Source: Tetragonia tetragonoides
Taxonomy: Eukaryota; Streptophyta; Magnoliopsida; Caryophyllales; Aizoaceae
Assembly: GCA_038025085.1 (NCBI GenBank)
Contig: CM076147.1
Location: forward strand, 26,389,001 to 26,453,000
Length of the DNA stretch: 64,000 nucleotides
Reading direction: 5' to 3'
The notes under the pieces are model-generated. The model had not been told where the DNA came from. It worked only from the letters and a program-made list of their open reading frames with translations, and searched no databases. Position numbers and translations under genes: made by a program. Position 1 is the stretch's first letter; the number at the start of each line of letters is the position of its first letter. This document shows, piece after piece, positions 26,109-39,010 of this stretch.

Positions 26109-27822
26109 ATGATCTTTCGGAAGTTTTCCTAGTAGTGTTTGTCTTGCTATGCAAGTATGTAATCTCCAACATAGAATAGGGTACTAGTTCTATTAGGAGT
26201 GGGTTTAGGGTTCTCTTAGCCTATAGGGCTAAGAAGAATTAAGTGTACTCTAAGATTAAGAGAGCAATAAAGGTCACGTAGGCCCTTAACGTTTTACTTT
26301 TCGGCCGTGTACACCATGAACGTTTAAAATGGGCTATGTAGACCATCGACGTTTTAATTTTGGGCTATGTGAACCATTGGCCCCCGGAAGGTGACCCTCA
26401 CGCACAATTTTTCCAAAATCTCTTCCTGTCCCGGTCCATGTGCGAGACACGTGACTCAAATTTTCCAAAATCTCTTCCTTTCCCAATCTCCCACACTCCC
26501 CACGTACTATTGTCTTCTCCCGCGCGACCGCTCTTTTGCCTCTGTGAACTAGGGCTTCTTCTTCTCCACAGTCCTCCCATAAACCTCTTTGTTCAATTTC
26601 TACTGCATGTCACAATCGAATTGGCAAAAACTCTTTGCAATACTTGAGGTACGCTTTTTGTCGTTTGGTTGTTGAATTTCAATCGTGTTTTTTTTTTCTT
26701 TATAAATTTTGCAACCACCATACGTTGTCTGCTTCTTTGTTGGGATGACAGTCTAGTCTAGGTGTTCAATTCAATGTATTATGCAGAGTACTTGTTCTTA
26801 TTATTGGACATAAAGATTGCTAAATTTTGTTACTAGTTTCTCTTTTGTGATGATAATTTTTTGTACGTCAAATTTCATTTTGAACTTGATATTTTCACCA
26901 TGAAAGGATGAAAAATAAGAGTTTTATATTCCTAATGTATTTACCTGGGTTCTTCTTGGTATATCCTTATGCAAAATGTATACCACAAAAATCTTGAAGG
27001 ATCATATGAATACAACTTTAATTAGAGTTCTATATTCCTAATGTAGTCAATTGCTCATATATGTTGTTGCTTGGGGTTATGGCTGACAACATTGGCTTAT
27101 AGAGAGAACATGTGACATAGGAGTACTTGAGAAGTAGGCTACTTTGTGACTATTGACTGCCGCTAGTGTAATTGTAGGTCTAAATTGACTTCTTGCTTCT
27201 AAGTGCTTATTGGAACTATTATATTCTGAATATGCAGTGCATTCAAATCTATATTATGTTGTCTAGTATTATTATTTACACATATATCTTGTTGTGTTCC
27301 GAATTTGATACAGATAAGCACTAGAAAGTTTGTTAAGTTAGAGGATCTCTGCCTGTTGGTATTTCTTGGGATGTAGGAGATATGTGCTTTACTAATATAA
27401 GCTATATTTCAAAGATGCAACCTAATAATACTAGTTGTTTTCTATTATAGGGTCTAATTTCGTATTTTATATGTATTGACTTGGTAAGAATGAGTGAATC
27501 TTGTGGCCTGATGATCTATAGTGGTCAAAGTAGGATAGTGAGTTATGGGAGGAGGGTTATTATTAAAAAAAAATAAAAGGGTGATATTATAGAGATGATT
27601 GTCAACCAAAAACATTGTTCTAGATATGAATTATGTCCAAACAATATGGTTTTCTTTTTCTTTTCTTGATATATTCAGATTAATAATGAAGTGTATGTAC
27701 TATGCTTTCTTTCTTCATCAGTTTTTTTGTAAAATATTTTTTCCCTTTATGATCTTTGATCATATTTGTATAATTACATACCTAATATGCATAGTCTAAT
27801 CATTCCACTTTTTCCAACTAAC

Positions 27823-30800
27823 ATGAAAATGAATAACTTCATTTGTGTAAATTTTTATCACAGTGGTCAACTAATCAAGCAGCCACATTATGATTACATA
27901 GGTGGTAAGTTGGATATTAAGGAGGAATTTGATCTTGATTTGGTTTCAGTTTTTGAGTTGGAGGACTATTTGACTAAGTTAGGTTATGCAAAGAATGTCA
28001 ATAAGTTCTATTATAGGATACCAAATTTTCCATTGGCCATTGGTTTGAGGGTTTTAGATCGGGATGAAGATATAAATGATATGCGTAGACATGCATCTAC
28101 TGTTGGCTTTATTGATATATATGTGGAGCATGTAACAAAACTTTGGGGTGATATGATGTCATACTTGGTGGATAATAATTTATTTATTGATTTCATGATC
28201 AACCAAGATGATCCTTTCACCTCAGAAGCTGAATTTGTTGTTTCTCCAGAAGCAATGAATACACAAGTAACGTCGTTAACATCTCAAGGTGCTGATGTGA
28301 GTTCATTAGAGAACATAGATTTCACTAATGAGGGTAAAGTTATTGAGACTTTTGATGCTACTGATATAAGTGATGATGATCATGTTAAAGATGCAAGTAA
28401 AGAAAAGAAGGGAAAATGTGTTCAATCTTCCAGGAAGAAACCAAGTGGTAATGACTCTTATAGGCTAAATAATACTAGTGGTGGATTGATTAGTGATGAT
28501 CTAGTTAATCATGTTACATGTCATGATGGTTCTAATGGGTATAACAAGGATGGTGAATGGGACTGGGATGATCACATTGACACATATGATGAGCTTGGAG
28601 TTGGGAATATTAGGATTGATAGAGAAATTATGAGTGATGTTGATGATGAACTAGAAAATGGATTAAATAGAAGGAAAATTATTAATAGAATGAAGGAGCT
28701 GGATTTTGATAAGTACCTTACCCACAATCCTAACATCCCAGCAGCACATGGCCTATTTTGGAAGTTGGAATGAAGTTTGGATCAAGAGAGGAGATTAGAG
28801 ATGTCATCTTATCATGCATGGCTGCTAGTAAAAGAGGAATAAAGATAACAAAAAGTGATAAAATGAAGGTTCAAGCTAAGTGTATGGATGGGTGCCCATG
28901 GTACATATGGGGAGCCCCTATGGGTAAAGAGGACTCCTGGCAAATCAAGAGCTTCTGCAAGGAGTATAAGGATTGTTATCATGTTACTGTTCATGATAAT
29001 ATTGACCACAAGTCGTTAGCAAAAAATCTTTACCTTAAAATCAACCCTAAGATGAAAGTTAGAGAATTGGTGACGTTAGCTAAAGATTTTTAGGGGTGGA
29101 CATATCTCAAGGTCTAGCCAAGAGGACAAAGAAGCTAGCAGTTGAAGAAATCCAAGAGTCTTTTACAAGCCAATATAATATGCTTTGGGACTATCCTGAA
29201 GAGTTAAGAAGAAGCAACCCGGGATCCACAGAGAAAATGTTACTTGATTCTACTATGACAGAAAAACCTCCAGAGTTCTTGAGGTTTTATGTTTGCTTGC
29301 AAGCTATGAAGGATGGCTTTAAAAATGGTTGTAGACCTGTTCTAAGTGTAGATGAATGCTTTTTGAAGGGTTATTTTACTAGAATGTTGCTAATAGCTGT
29401 TGGGAGAGATGCAAATAATCAAATGTACCCCATTGCTTGGTGTGTTGTAGAGGTGGAGGATACAAGTAATTGGAGGTGGTTTCTTTCTCTTTTGAGAGAT
29501 GATCTTGGACTGAGAGATGGTAAATGTTACACCATTATAAGTGATCAGCAAAAGATACTTAGTCACTTTTTATTCAATTTTAATATAATTTGAATTTTTT
29601 TGTGTTAATTTGATTTAAGTAGGGTATGAATTCCAAGTCTGAACTCATGCAGATTCAAAGGATTTGTGCAAAAGCTATACTTTGACCTGCTAGGATTTAG
29701 TTTGATCAGATTTGTTTCGTCTAATATGTCATGATATGATCTGACCAGGTTTCATCAGTATGGATAATTTTGTTGTAAAATCTGGTTCGCCTTGGTCTGA
29801 ACAGCCTTTAATTGATTTTGAGCACTTTTTTTAGCTTTTCTAAGCTGTTTGTTTTGGCTATATTTTGTATATGTATATCTCCATGATCACTTCTTGCTTC
29901 CCTTTTTTTTTAATTTGTGTTAGGGACTTTGCAAAGCGGTTGATGATACTATATCAAAAGCAGAACATAAGTTTTGCGCAGTACGCATTTATGACAATTG
30001 GTACAAGAATCACAAAGGAATAAACTTGAAATTAGCCTTTTGAGCTTGTGTGAAAGCTACATCAGATAGGATTTTGGGTGATGCTGTGACGGCTTTGAAA
30101 CGGTACAGCAAACAAGCTTATGATGATTTGTTCAAAATTGATCCGAAGCATTGGTGTAGGGCTTTATTCTCAGATCATGTTAAGTGCAATGCGGTTGAGA
30201 ACCACATAGTCGAGACATTCAATGGGAAAATCATTGATGCAAGAGAAAAGCCCATCATTAGTATGTTGGAGGACATTAGAATGTACATTGTGAGAAGAAT
30301 CGAGGATCAAATAAAGGTAGCTTTGAAGTGTAGAGCACATATAATGCCAAACATCCAAAAGCAGGGGCGGAACTAGGGGTGGCGTGCAGGAGCCAGGGCC
30401 ACCCCCAAGTTCTAAAATGTCTATATGTTTTTTGTTGTGTAGTTAGTTTACATATATGAGTGGTAGCTGAGTTGGTTAATTGACAATGGTTTGGTCCCCC
30501 TGATATCAAGGTTCAAATCCTCCTGCGCTCAATATTGGGATTTGTTTTTCTTTACTTTTGTTCTTTTTTGCTTCTCTTACTAGGCTACTAGCATCTTGTT
30601 TCTAATTTATCATTTATTTTAGCTTCAACTTTTAAATATTTTTGTTTGTTTCATCATTCTGAGTATCTTGTTTTTCTTTTTATTTTTCAATTTTGTACAC
30701 CTTCAAAAAAAAAAACCTACAATTTTGTAATAGTAATAATAATTGGTCCCGTAATACAAATTAAAATCAAAAAGATATATCAGACAAGTAATTTTTGGGA

Positions 30801-31947
30801 GGAAAAAGTTTATAATGATACTAATAGTTGGTCTCCCCAATGAAATTTTTCTGGTTCCGCCCCTGTGCAAAAGATAGTTAATGAGGCTATGAAAGAAGCT
30901 GACAAGTATGACGCAGTTTCATGTGGCAATAGTGAGTATCAAGTTAGGCGATATAGATACCTGTGGGCTGTTAGTTTAAAAGAGTGGAAATGTGGTTGTA
31001 GAAAATGGCAGTTAAGTGGCGTACCGTTCGAGCATGCTTGTTCAGCTATACCGCAAGCCAAAGAGCACCCCTATCAATATGTTCATGAGTATTATTCACG
31101 TGCCACACAACTCAAAATATACTCATCCATTATATCACCCATAAATGGCGAGCATCTTTGGAAGAGAACAAACAATGTTGACGTGAGACCTCCTCCTATA
31201 AGAAAAATGTCAGGTAGACCAAAGAAGGCAAGAAGAAAAGCTCCAGTACAGAAGGGAGATAGAAAGAAGGTGTCAATATCCGGTCTTAATAAAAAATGTC
31301 CAATATGTGGCTTATCTGGTCATACTTGCAAGACTTGCTAAAAAAAAACACACGTATGCTCTAAACATATTCATTCGCAATTACATGAGATGCAGACTGT
31401 CTTTTTTTGTTTTTGGTAAAAATTTAGTGACTGGAGCATTATTATGTTATTTGTTTTTTCATATCCATATATAAAGACTAGTAACTCGCAACTTGAGAGA
31501 GATTGTGTTGAATTCGGTGGAGAAGTTGTTGGAAGTAGTGAAATTCGTGCTGATGTTAGATTTGCTAGAGCTAGCATTGTAGCCGGAGGTGAAGGTACCA
31601 ATGTGATTGTTCAATTATCTTCACAAGGCTTAGAAGTTACAGCACCTACTATTGGTACTATTCAAACTACAACAGATGGGAAAGGGAAAACCAAAAAGAG
31701 AACAGTTGGGGAAGAACTGGAGGTGGGGAAGGGAGACGTTTCTCAGAAGGGAAAACGGAAGACTATTAGAAAGGAAAAAGGAAAACATCAGGAGATAATA
31801 GCCGCAAATTTCAATTTAGGAAAAAGAGGTAAGGATGTTCTTAATGCAATACATAGAGACGGAACGAGTGCTAACTTAATGCCTTCGTTTAATGGGAAAA
31901 GAAGCACTTTTATCACAAGCAGTAGCTTACATGTTTGTCATTGTTAA
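27823..31947 (+). pseudogene. MuDR-like transposase, inactive copy in MULE-2
   Basis: Order of parts: PB1-like N-terminal domain from ATG 27823 (FICVNFYHSGQLIKQPHYDY, to about 28120); an acidic linker; a MuDR DNA-binding region (28758-29090: VGMKFGSREEIRDVIL, CMDGCPWYIWG); the MULE core (29096-29556: LSVDECFLKGYF with the first Asp, IISDQQK with the second). An intron follows (about 29557-29923), then the continuation to 30361. A SWIM finger (30866-31341: CGCRKWQLSGVPFEHA, where Phe replaces the expected Cys) and a zinc knuckle CPICGLSGHTCKTC come next. A basic C-terminal exon ends about 31944. Frameshifts lie near 28750 and 29090, a TGA replaces TGG near 30041, the intron donor near 29556 is AT rather than GT, and a hAT element splits the exon at 30362. 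Cannot be active as it stands. Confidence 0.8.
30362..30865. mobile_element. hAT element inserted in the MULE-2 transposase exon
   Basis: Ends CAGGGGCGGAAC and (minus) CAGGGGCGGAACC, with flanks TCCAAAAG (30354-30361) and TGCAAAAG (30866-30873) matching at 7 of 8. The 504-bp interior has no transposase. It contains a tRNA-like stretch with TAGCTGAGTTGG (about 30464) and GGTTCAAATCC (about 30510), which may be a SINE remnant or part of the hAT family's own sequence. The transposase frame resumes on the far side. Confidence 0.8.
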
Positions 31948-32539
31948 CTTTAAACTATATTATTCATACTACATGATAAATGATTAATGCAATGTTACTA
32001 TTTATTTAGGTACAAGCTGAACAATTAAAAAGAAGAAAAGTTCAACAATAACAGTAGCTGAACTACTTCAGATGAAAAGGGAGAAGCATGGAGGCTTTTT
32101 ATTTTGTTTTTTGTTTTCCTTCTTTTGTGTTAATTCTTTAACATCAAATTTATTAGCAAACAATGCAAAGCATTTTTGTCGGGAATAACTTTGACAGAGA
32201 TTTTTTTTTTAGCTTGTCATACTTTTGATTAGTTGAATGTGATTAGTTAAATGTTACAGTTTTGCAGTATAGCTGAACAAGCAGTATAAATGTATTTTCA
32301 GGGATTCTTTAACGTGAGCAATTATCTTGAAAAAAAATTAATATTTATAAAGCTTTTTTTGGTTCACTTGCTTTCGTCGGAGTGTGTATGTCACTCTCTA
32401 AATTTCCGGTGGCGAATGGTTCACATAGCCCAAAATTAAAACGTCAATGATCTATGTAGCCCATTTTAAACGTTGATATGGTGTACACGACCAAAAAGTG
32501 AAACGTTAAGGGTCTGTGTGACCTTTGTTGATTAAGAGT

Positions 32540-32819
32540 CACCAGGTGAACTGAGATGATGTCACATGCATTGAGAGTCCTGTGAGGAGTTCTTGAGTAA
32601 TGAAGGTGAGATCGTTGGATGTCATGTATGTTTAGGATGAACCTGTTGGAAGTCATCTAGTGAGAGGACACAATCATTGGGATGATTGTGTTCGATTAGT
32701 GGATTTATTTTGACCGTATGGGCGGTCACGTGGTTTTCTCCCAATTTCGATTTTCACGTTAAATCGTTGGGTGCTTTGTATTTGTTATATTTAATCTCGT
32801 AATTCGCATCTATGTATAA
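32540..32819. other. Intergenic or intronic DNA between MULE-2 and the last F-box piece
   Basis: No ORF or repeat recognised. If the F-box pseudogene had an intron here, this would be its distal part. Confidence 0.3.
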
Positions 32820-33499
32820 ATTTCCAACCAGCTTTGAGAATTTGATAAAATGCTGTCCAAACTTAGAGGGTTTAATCTTGAGAAATGTGACCTATTTAGA
32901 GATGACTGGTAATTTTTATGAGCTATTAGTGACAGCACCAAAAGCCACCAACTTTGTCATCTTAAGTAGTGTCAATGAAGGAAGCATGTGACACAGTCAT
33001 GTAGATTTTTGCTATTGGAGTATCAATATAGTCATTTACTCCTAGAAGTGACATTAGAGTATTAGTATTAAGACAATTGTCAATAGCTTGAAAGTTTGGC
33101 TTCATGTGTGGGCATGTCACACAGTTCCTGCTTATGATACAGAATATCTCAATATTAAGTGAAGAAACATTTCATCCTTTATATGAATGTTCTTGTATTA
33201 TAATGTACGTTGCAATTTAATCAGCATATTATTTATCATATTCAAGGGCAATTATAGATGAGCACTTATTATTTATACAAAGACAATCATGAATCAGTAG
33301 CAATAGCAGTGAATGGAAAGGTGATCAACACATTCACCTTGATAATCACACAACACATTTTGCATCATTAATGCACTATTAATACTCCGAGATATTGTTC
33401 AGCTCCAGTTTCTCAAAATGCATCCCTATGCCTGATGGTAAGGATGACACATAAAAAAAGGGAATAGGGGGATCATTTGCATCATCTTGATGATGGCGA

Positions 33500-35945
33500 A
33501 AAAAGAATAAGTAGCAAGTTCATTAAGATCGCTTCTAATGTGCACACATCAGATTTAAACGACACAGGTATAAAGAGGCACTAGCCAGAGCTGGAGCAAA
33601 ATAAAAAGTGCAGAGCAATTCCAGCAGGCGTCATTAAGCGATGCAGACCAAAATTTGATAGCCACACACTGAAGTTGGGGCCAACCAAGAGTATATTCGT
33701 CAGCTTGAAATTTCCATGAGTCATGCCTGTATCATGAAGATAAACCGAGCAACATCAACAGCAACTCTCACTCTTTAGCTGAATGACAAAGGCGACTAAC
33801 TTCATGGTGTTGATTCTGCAAACAATAAGATATACCAATATATTGATCAGACACTAGACAGAGAAGGGAGAGTGAAAGAGCAAAACTAAGAGAGGATGCA
33901 AAACACAATAATCAAACACGCACAACTTCACCAAAAAAAAAACACACACACACAACTTCCCATACAAATGTGAACCAAGATTGCTTAAGTTGGTATAAAC
34001 TGTCATCATGATTCATACAACTGTCCAGAGTCAATCTAGTTAGGGGCTACAACCAAAAGCGACAGTATCCATCTCTTAGAACTAGAAGACTTGGGCAACC
34101 ATAAAAACAGGTCATCCTTTTGTTACTTATAACATGATCAAACACCTTGCGTAACAATCAACCAACATCCCAGATGTTGGGGCAGGGCACGATGAAAGAA
34201 ACAAAGAGAATACCGGGGTGGGGTGAGGGTGTAAGGAGACTTAAGTTTGTAATTTGATGAAATCATTTCAGTTGGCAGGAACAACAACAACAAAATCGAA
34301 CAAAATCGAGCAAAATGATGAATGAATTGCAATGGAACAAAGCATTGCCAGACAATTTGTAACTCGCTGCAAAATTAACATAGGTTCCACAAGAATGAGA
34401 ACAAGAAGGTAACATAGGTTACACGGAGATAGGTGTACCAATTACTATGTAAGCTAAATACTTAGATACTACATACAGCCTCTCCTAGTCCTTGCAATCG
34501 ATACTAAATAGCAACAGACCCAAGAAAATCATATAAAGATGAAGCAAAACTTTGGCAACACCTTCTTGTTGGATTTCTGTTTTCTATATACTGTAGATCA
34601 TGCACTTTCCGTACTTAGACACCCTTATTTTACAAAACACCTTCCTTGCTAATAGTAATTTTGCTGTTCTTAGAGAACTTCATCATCGTACAAGCCCAGG
34701 CCACCCCCGTGGTATTGTGGAATATTTCGTCCTATAAGGGTACTTAACAGGAAAATTAAGCCACGATTATAACACTCTATCAACCTAGAAAAGCATATTT
34801 GTACACTGCTCTGCAAACATATTTGACTAGCAGAAAGGACCCTTCATACTACTCATATCCTAATTCCCTACCATATTCACTCACACCCAACTAAAACAAT
34901 GTGCTCTCAAAACAAACAAAAAAAAAACAAAAACAAAAAATAACTAAAAACAATGGAAATTTCAGCTGCCTCTGCAAATCATCCTCACAACTTTTGCTTA
35001 CACCTTAGTGTCTAAATTATGTTTACAGATAAAGTTAAATAGCATGAATCTCATAATCAATTTGCAGTACCAAAATCAAGGCCACAAATCCACGTACCAG
35101 AAAACCCATCTCCACTCAGATTCAGTTACAGCAAAGGAAATAAATTCGTCGACAGCTCTTGTGGAACTTCTCCGAACAACTGAATATTCCTTAAATGCAT
35201 GACCTTCAAATTGAACAATTCTCCAAACACAGGCATCTTCCCACTAATCATATTATCCCCCAAATCAAAATCATTCAAAGCTGTTGAACAAAGCCAAAGT
35301 ATCACTCATCAAAAATCTGCCACTCAACAAATCCTTCCTCAATTCAGATGGAAAACTGTGTTTTCCAATGTTAAAATATTCAGAACATCCTCCGGCAGCC
35401 CAGAGAATTTTATCTCGGCTCAAAATGAGAAACTCAACATTCCGAAGGTTGGTAAAGAACAACCAAATGTCCCCCACAACTCATTCTAGTGCATATCCAA
35501 AACCCTAAGCTGCTGGAGGTTCCAAATTACATAGGGGTACCAACAAAACTGGTTGTTCGACAAGTTCATTACTCTAACCCACAAAGATCTTGAATTCTAT
35601 CAAGGACTCTCCCTTTGAAGTCGTTAGATGAGAGATCCTAGAAGTGCAAGCTGCTCATCAAACCCAATTGCATGGCAAAACGACACATAAAGCGATTACA
35701 AGCAACTCTGAGGTTTGGAGCATCTTGAGCCCAAAGGGTGCTGAATTTAAGCTCTCCCCCAAGGTCGAGGCCCTCAAGAGCAATGAAGGTGATTTTATCA
35801 CCAACAGCTTCATAGAAGGAACGATTGCAAGCATCAAGAGACGGCAGTTCGGTCGGCAAGGTGATTCTGCAAAGCAGGTCATGGTATATCCCCTTCTTGA
35901 ACTCGAGAGAATATCAGTATTAAGGTCTGGATAAGACACACACAC
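33500..35945 (-). pseudogene. LRR receptor-like kinase pseudogene (At5g10020-like)
   Basis: Minus-strand fragments in the right order. 35945-35640 has GLDLGGELKFSTLWAQ after a degenerate N-terminus. 35640-35080 has LRRs including LDLSSNDFKG-type, LRNVEFLILS, DLGDNMISGKMPVFGELFNL and LFGEVPQEL. 33785-33500 has a kinase part with VAVDVAR, YLHDTGMTHGNFKLTNIL, FGLHRLMTPAGIA and FKSDV...ILMNLL. The motif order matches the probably inactive LRR-kinases related to Arabidopsis At5g10020. Stops and frameshifts recur (after SSLHF, after CGLE, between VDVAR and YLHD, and within the kinase). The transmembrane and juxtamembrane part (34000-35000) is not recognisable. The family call is from memory of the consensus, so the subfamily name is tentative. 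Confidence 0.7.
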
Positions 35946-35979
35946 AGTGAAAGACTTAGAGGAAGCAAGAGAATCCCTC

Positions 35980-36700
35980 GTTAAACTTTTTATTTATTTA
36001 TTTATGCTTTCGAGAAACACAAAGGAAAGTTTATATACATTCATTGGCTGTGCAGCTGCAGTAACAAACTGCTCTTGCTCTGACAAACTGCAGACTTGGT
36101 TGAAGCTGTAGATCGTAGCTTGCTATATTCTGCTTCATGCATTGCGAAGAAATAACTATTGAGAGTCCATAGGAACCTTCGAAACTAAACCAAGTGTTCA
36201 GTTAAAGATGTACATTCCACATATGAGCATGTTGTATTCGAAGAACCCCACCAAAATCCATATCCATAAAAGAAATAAACATATGAGAAGATGTCCAAAT
36301 ACTATAAACATATTATGTAAAACATTGTGCATCATCTGTTCATTTATAATTCATAATTAACAAATATTACTATCACCAAAAGAAGAAGGATGAGTACAAA
36401 GATCTTAGAAGCTAGTGATACCAATCACCAGGAACAATCCAATACAAAACCAAGATTGACCTGAAAAGAAAAAATATAAAATCAACCTCCACTCAATCAA
36501 CAATCCAATACAAAACCAAGAGTTTGCATCATATATTGATCTACATGTACCTTCTAAAAAGGGCTCTATAACAAAAGCTCTATATCATGTGCAAAGCCAG
36601 AGTAAGAAAAACTAATTCATAGGCCCTGGTCAACTTCCCTGGGAGACTAGATGTACAAAATACGGCTCAGCATAAGAGTTACTGAACAAAGCTCAGCCCC
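35980..36700. other. No gene recognised
   Basis: AT-rich sequence upstream (on minus) of the kinase pseudogene, with no coding or repeat signature I can name. Confidence 0.3.
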
Positions 36701-36707
36701 TAGCCCC

Positions 36708-36960
36708 CTATGCATTGTGTAGCTTATGTAAAGAAGTGATACATCTGTAAATGGCCAGATGTTGACTGCTCATGTTCGCAGTTCCACCATCTGATCTTAC
36801 TTTTAAACTAGTTGTTGAAAAGCCAAATTCATTTCTAGTCATCGCATTATTTTCATATGCATCCACCACACTGTTGAATGTGAAAATATCAGGTGAAACT
36901 ATGCTCTTCAATCTCTTTAAGCAAAGCATAAACTTGATTGACATTCCTGGCTAGAGCAAA
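36708..36960 (-). pseudogene. PPR-like gene fragment with frameshift
   Basis: On minus, ARNVNQVYALLKEIEEHSF in one frame is followed, after a shift near 36900, by SPDIFTFNSVVDAYENN in another. Together they resemble one and a half pentatricopeptide repeats, helical 35-residue modules that bind organellar RNA. It lacks both ends. Short and degenerate, so moderate confidence only. Confidence 0.4.
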
Positions 36961-37079
36961 AGCCTTTAGAGAATATAGTTATTTTTTTTAATTTAAGATG
37001 AAGAGAAAGTCTTTTGTGATGAAGTGTAAAAGAATACAGTAAAGGAGAATATATTGTCCTCTAAGAGGAAATTAGTTAC

Positions 37080-37500
37080 AGATTAGCCTAGATATGCTGG
37101 ATCTCAGTAATAGAAGAACTCCTATACCCCTGTAGCTCTAGCCTGTAATGACGCTAGATAAGTGACCCTATCCCATGTCAAATCAACCGAAATGGGCACC
37201 CCTTTGAAAGCATAGGCATTCCTTTCCAACAAAAGGCACCAGATGATTGCAAAAACCGCATTACACTATAGCAATCTCCTCTGCTCCCCTCTACCAAACC
37301 GCTCATGGAACTCCACAACACTAGAAAGTAGAAAAAAGCCTACTCCAGAAGCTACAAGCAAAAATCACATGTAAAACACATATGTACTGCTGTCTCACTG
37401 CTCACCAGACAACAAATACATATATGAGGCAAAGGAGCCACTCCCGGACTTCTCCTCTGACAGTGTTCACCCCGTCCAACACCAGAATCCACACAAACAC
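37080..37500 (-). pseudogene. LINE reverse-transcriptase zinc-binding fragment
   Basis: On minus, CICCLVSSETAVHMCFTCDF resembles the zf-RVT cysteine/histidine motif at the ORF2 C-terminus of plant L1 elements. HERFGRGEQRRLL then VFAIIWCLLLERNAYAFKG follow, the usual W-x-ERN block. Two stop codons and a frameshift lie within it. No A-tail or target duplication was found. Confidence 0.65.
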
Positions 37501-37509
37501 CCACACCTT

Positions 37510-38287
37510 AAGAGGCCCCATAGCTTACAAATGAAAAGTCTTCAGAGAATATTGTATGTCATGCTATTTGGCTTACAACCTATTGGAAGGGAAAGAAGAA
37601 AAAAAAGGCATATTTGACTTGCAGTGCTCTGTCTCCTACATATTAATAAAACAAGCAGTTCTTTGTCCATGGCCTTACATTTTCCACGAGAAAGTAAATG
37701 AACGCGTTGTAAACAAAAGTGTCAGGCTAACACCCACTATTGAACATCTCTGAGAAAGCCAAATCGCCAACCGACTTCTGTGTTTGGTCTTTTTTCCCAT
37801 AACAGAAACCCAATTAGAATATACACCTTTATCTGCAATATACCATTGTGTTTCTCCATAATCAAACAACCTTAATATGAAACACAATATGCTGATATTA
37901 ACACTCTTAATGAATGTCCAATGCAAACCTCAATATGAATACCTAACTACTACCTTTCAACAGCTAGCATGGCCACTAGCATGATTCTAAATATATGAAT
38001 ATAAAGTTTGTTTTTCCTACAATGCTAGGAATACCAAGAACGACCCGTTCATAATTTGTTACTACCCTCCACAGCCTCTCCTTTGCCCAATTCAATCAAG
38101 AGAGCACATTCATAACATTCAAAGTTTTGGAACAATAAAATAATTAAGCAATCATACCCAGAACATTGTCTGTGACAGATTATAAATTTCAACACCCAAA
38201 CAACAAATCAAGAAGTGAATTTGGAAGCCATTTGGAAGGAAATTAGCAAAATGCCAAAATTCACATATCCCTATTTAGTTATTACCC
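37510..38287. other. No gene recognised
   Basis: AT-rich, with short ORFs lacking family features. Confidence 0.3.
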
Positions 38288-38868
38288 TTTAGAAGCCGTT
38301 TGGCCAAGTTTTTTGAAAACTACTTCTATTTTTTGAGTGCTATTTCTAAAAAACTGTTTCTTGAAGAAATAGTAGTGTTTGGCAACTCTATTGCAAAAGT
38401 GCTTTTTAAAAATAGAAACCTTTTGACTGAGTGTTTGGCCCAAATTATGAGAAACTATTTCCATATTATCAAATAATGAATTTAATATTACTAGTAAAAA
38501 TTTTCTTTTGTTTATTTGTGGAATCTAGATTCTATTTTTTTTTATAAATAGTTTCTTACAAAATTACCAGATAATTAAATTTTGTTTGTACTTTGCATGA
38601 TTACTCAATTGTTTCTTTCGGGCACATTATTTTTTCTATCCCTCTATAATGGGCACCATTTATATTTTTACACATGACAAAATACAATTGGTTAATTGCC
38701 AAAATAGACAGAAAAAAAATTAATAAATCACAAAAAATTAACACAAATGTGAACAATTTATATACAATAAAAGGAATAATTGTTTCTTAAAAAGATATAA
38801 CATAAATTACAACAAACTTTACAAATAGCTCCAAGATTACTCAAACAAGTGTGCTTCATTATGCTTCA

Positions 38869-39010
38869 TTAACGAAAACACAATTTGGTCACCAAACATA
38901 CTACACTTGAGCGTTTAAAGTCGGGAAGAGGATAATTTTTACCCTTAAAAGGAGCCATATGGCCTTTCATGTTTGGATAACCTGCATCCATAACGTAATA
39001 CTTACCTACA
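38869..39010 (-). pseudogene. PIF/Harbinger transposase (DDE_Tnp_4) remnant
   Basis: After an AG acceptor-like site near 39009 the minus strand encodes GKYYVMDAGYPNMKGHMAPF then KNYPLPDF. This is the conserved block around the second catalytic Asp of HARBI1-like transposases (family form GKYYLVDAGYPN..GFLAPY). The reading frame degrades after about 45 residues. Nothing else of the transposase was recognised. Confidence 0.7.

Larger units (their letters stand above)
26263..32529 (+). mobile_element. MULE-2: 6.3-kb MuDR-type element with perfect 9-bp duplication
   Basis: The 9-mer GATTAAGAG lies on both sides (26254-26262 and 32530-32538). Ends of about 130 bp (26263-26400 and 32395-32529) are imperfect inverted repeats that share CCCTTAACGTTT, GTGTACACCAT, AACGTTTAAAATGGGCTA and TTTTAATTTTGGGCTATGTG. 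A degenerate MuDR-like transposase gene fills the interior and carries a hAT insertion. It sits between pieces 2 and 3 of the F-box pseudogene. Confidence 0.9.
20667..32991 (+). pseudogene. F-box/LRR pseudogene split by a solo LTR and MULE-2
   Basis: Piece 1 (20667-20867) starts at ATG and encodes an F-box (LSSLPDDLLRKIYNCLPTVD). A TGA at about 20796-20798 stands where TGG would be expected. The reading frame then continues to AAT-GAC at the edge of the solo LTR. Piece 2 (25504-about 25930) resumes in the same frame when the 4631-bp LTR and one ATGAC copy are ignored, and ends at a TAA at about 25735. Further LRR-like sequence (VVSIKTLSLKWCEVQL) follows in another frame and reaches a possible GT donor near 25856. 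Piece 3 (32820-32991) lies beyond MULE-2 and encodes FENLIKCCPNLEGLIL plus a VTAPKATNFVIL strand. It was an SCF adaptor of the same broad family as the gene at 1-602. It is non-functional by nonsense, frameshift and insertion. Assigning piece 3 to the same gene is inference from order, strand and domain logic. Confidence 0.75.

Noticed and set aside
30464..30520. Second tRNA-like gene
   Set aside because: Poor arm pairing and location within a hAT element; kept only as a tRNA-like patch.
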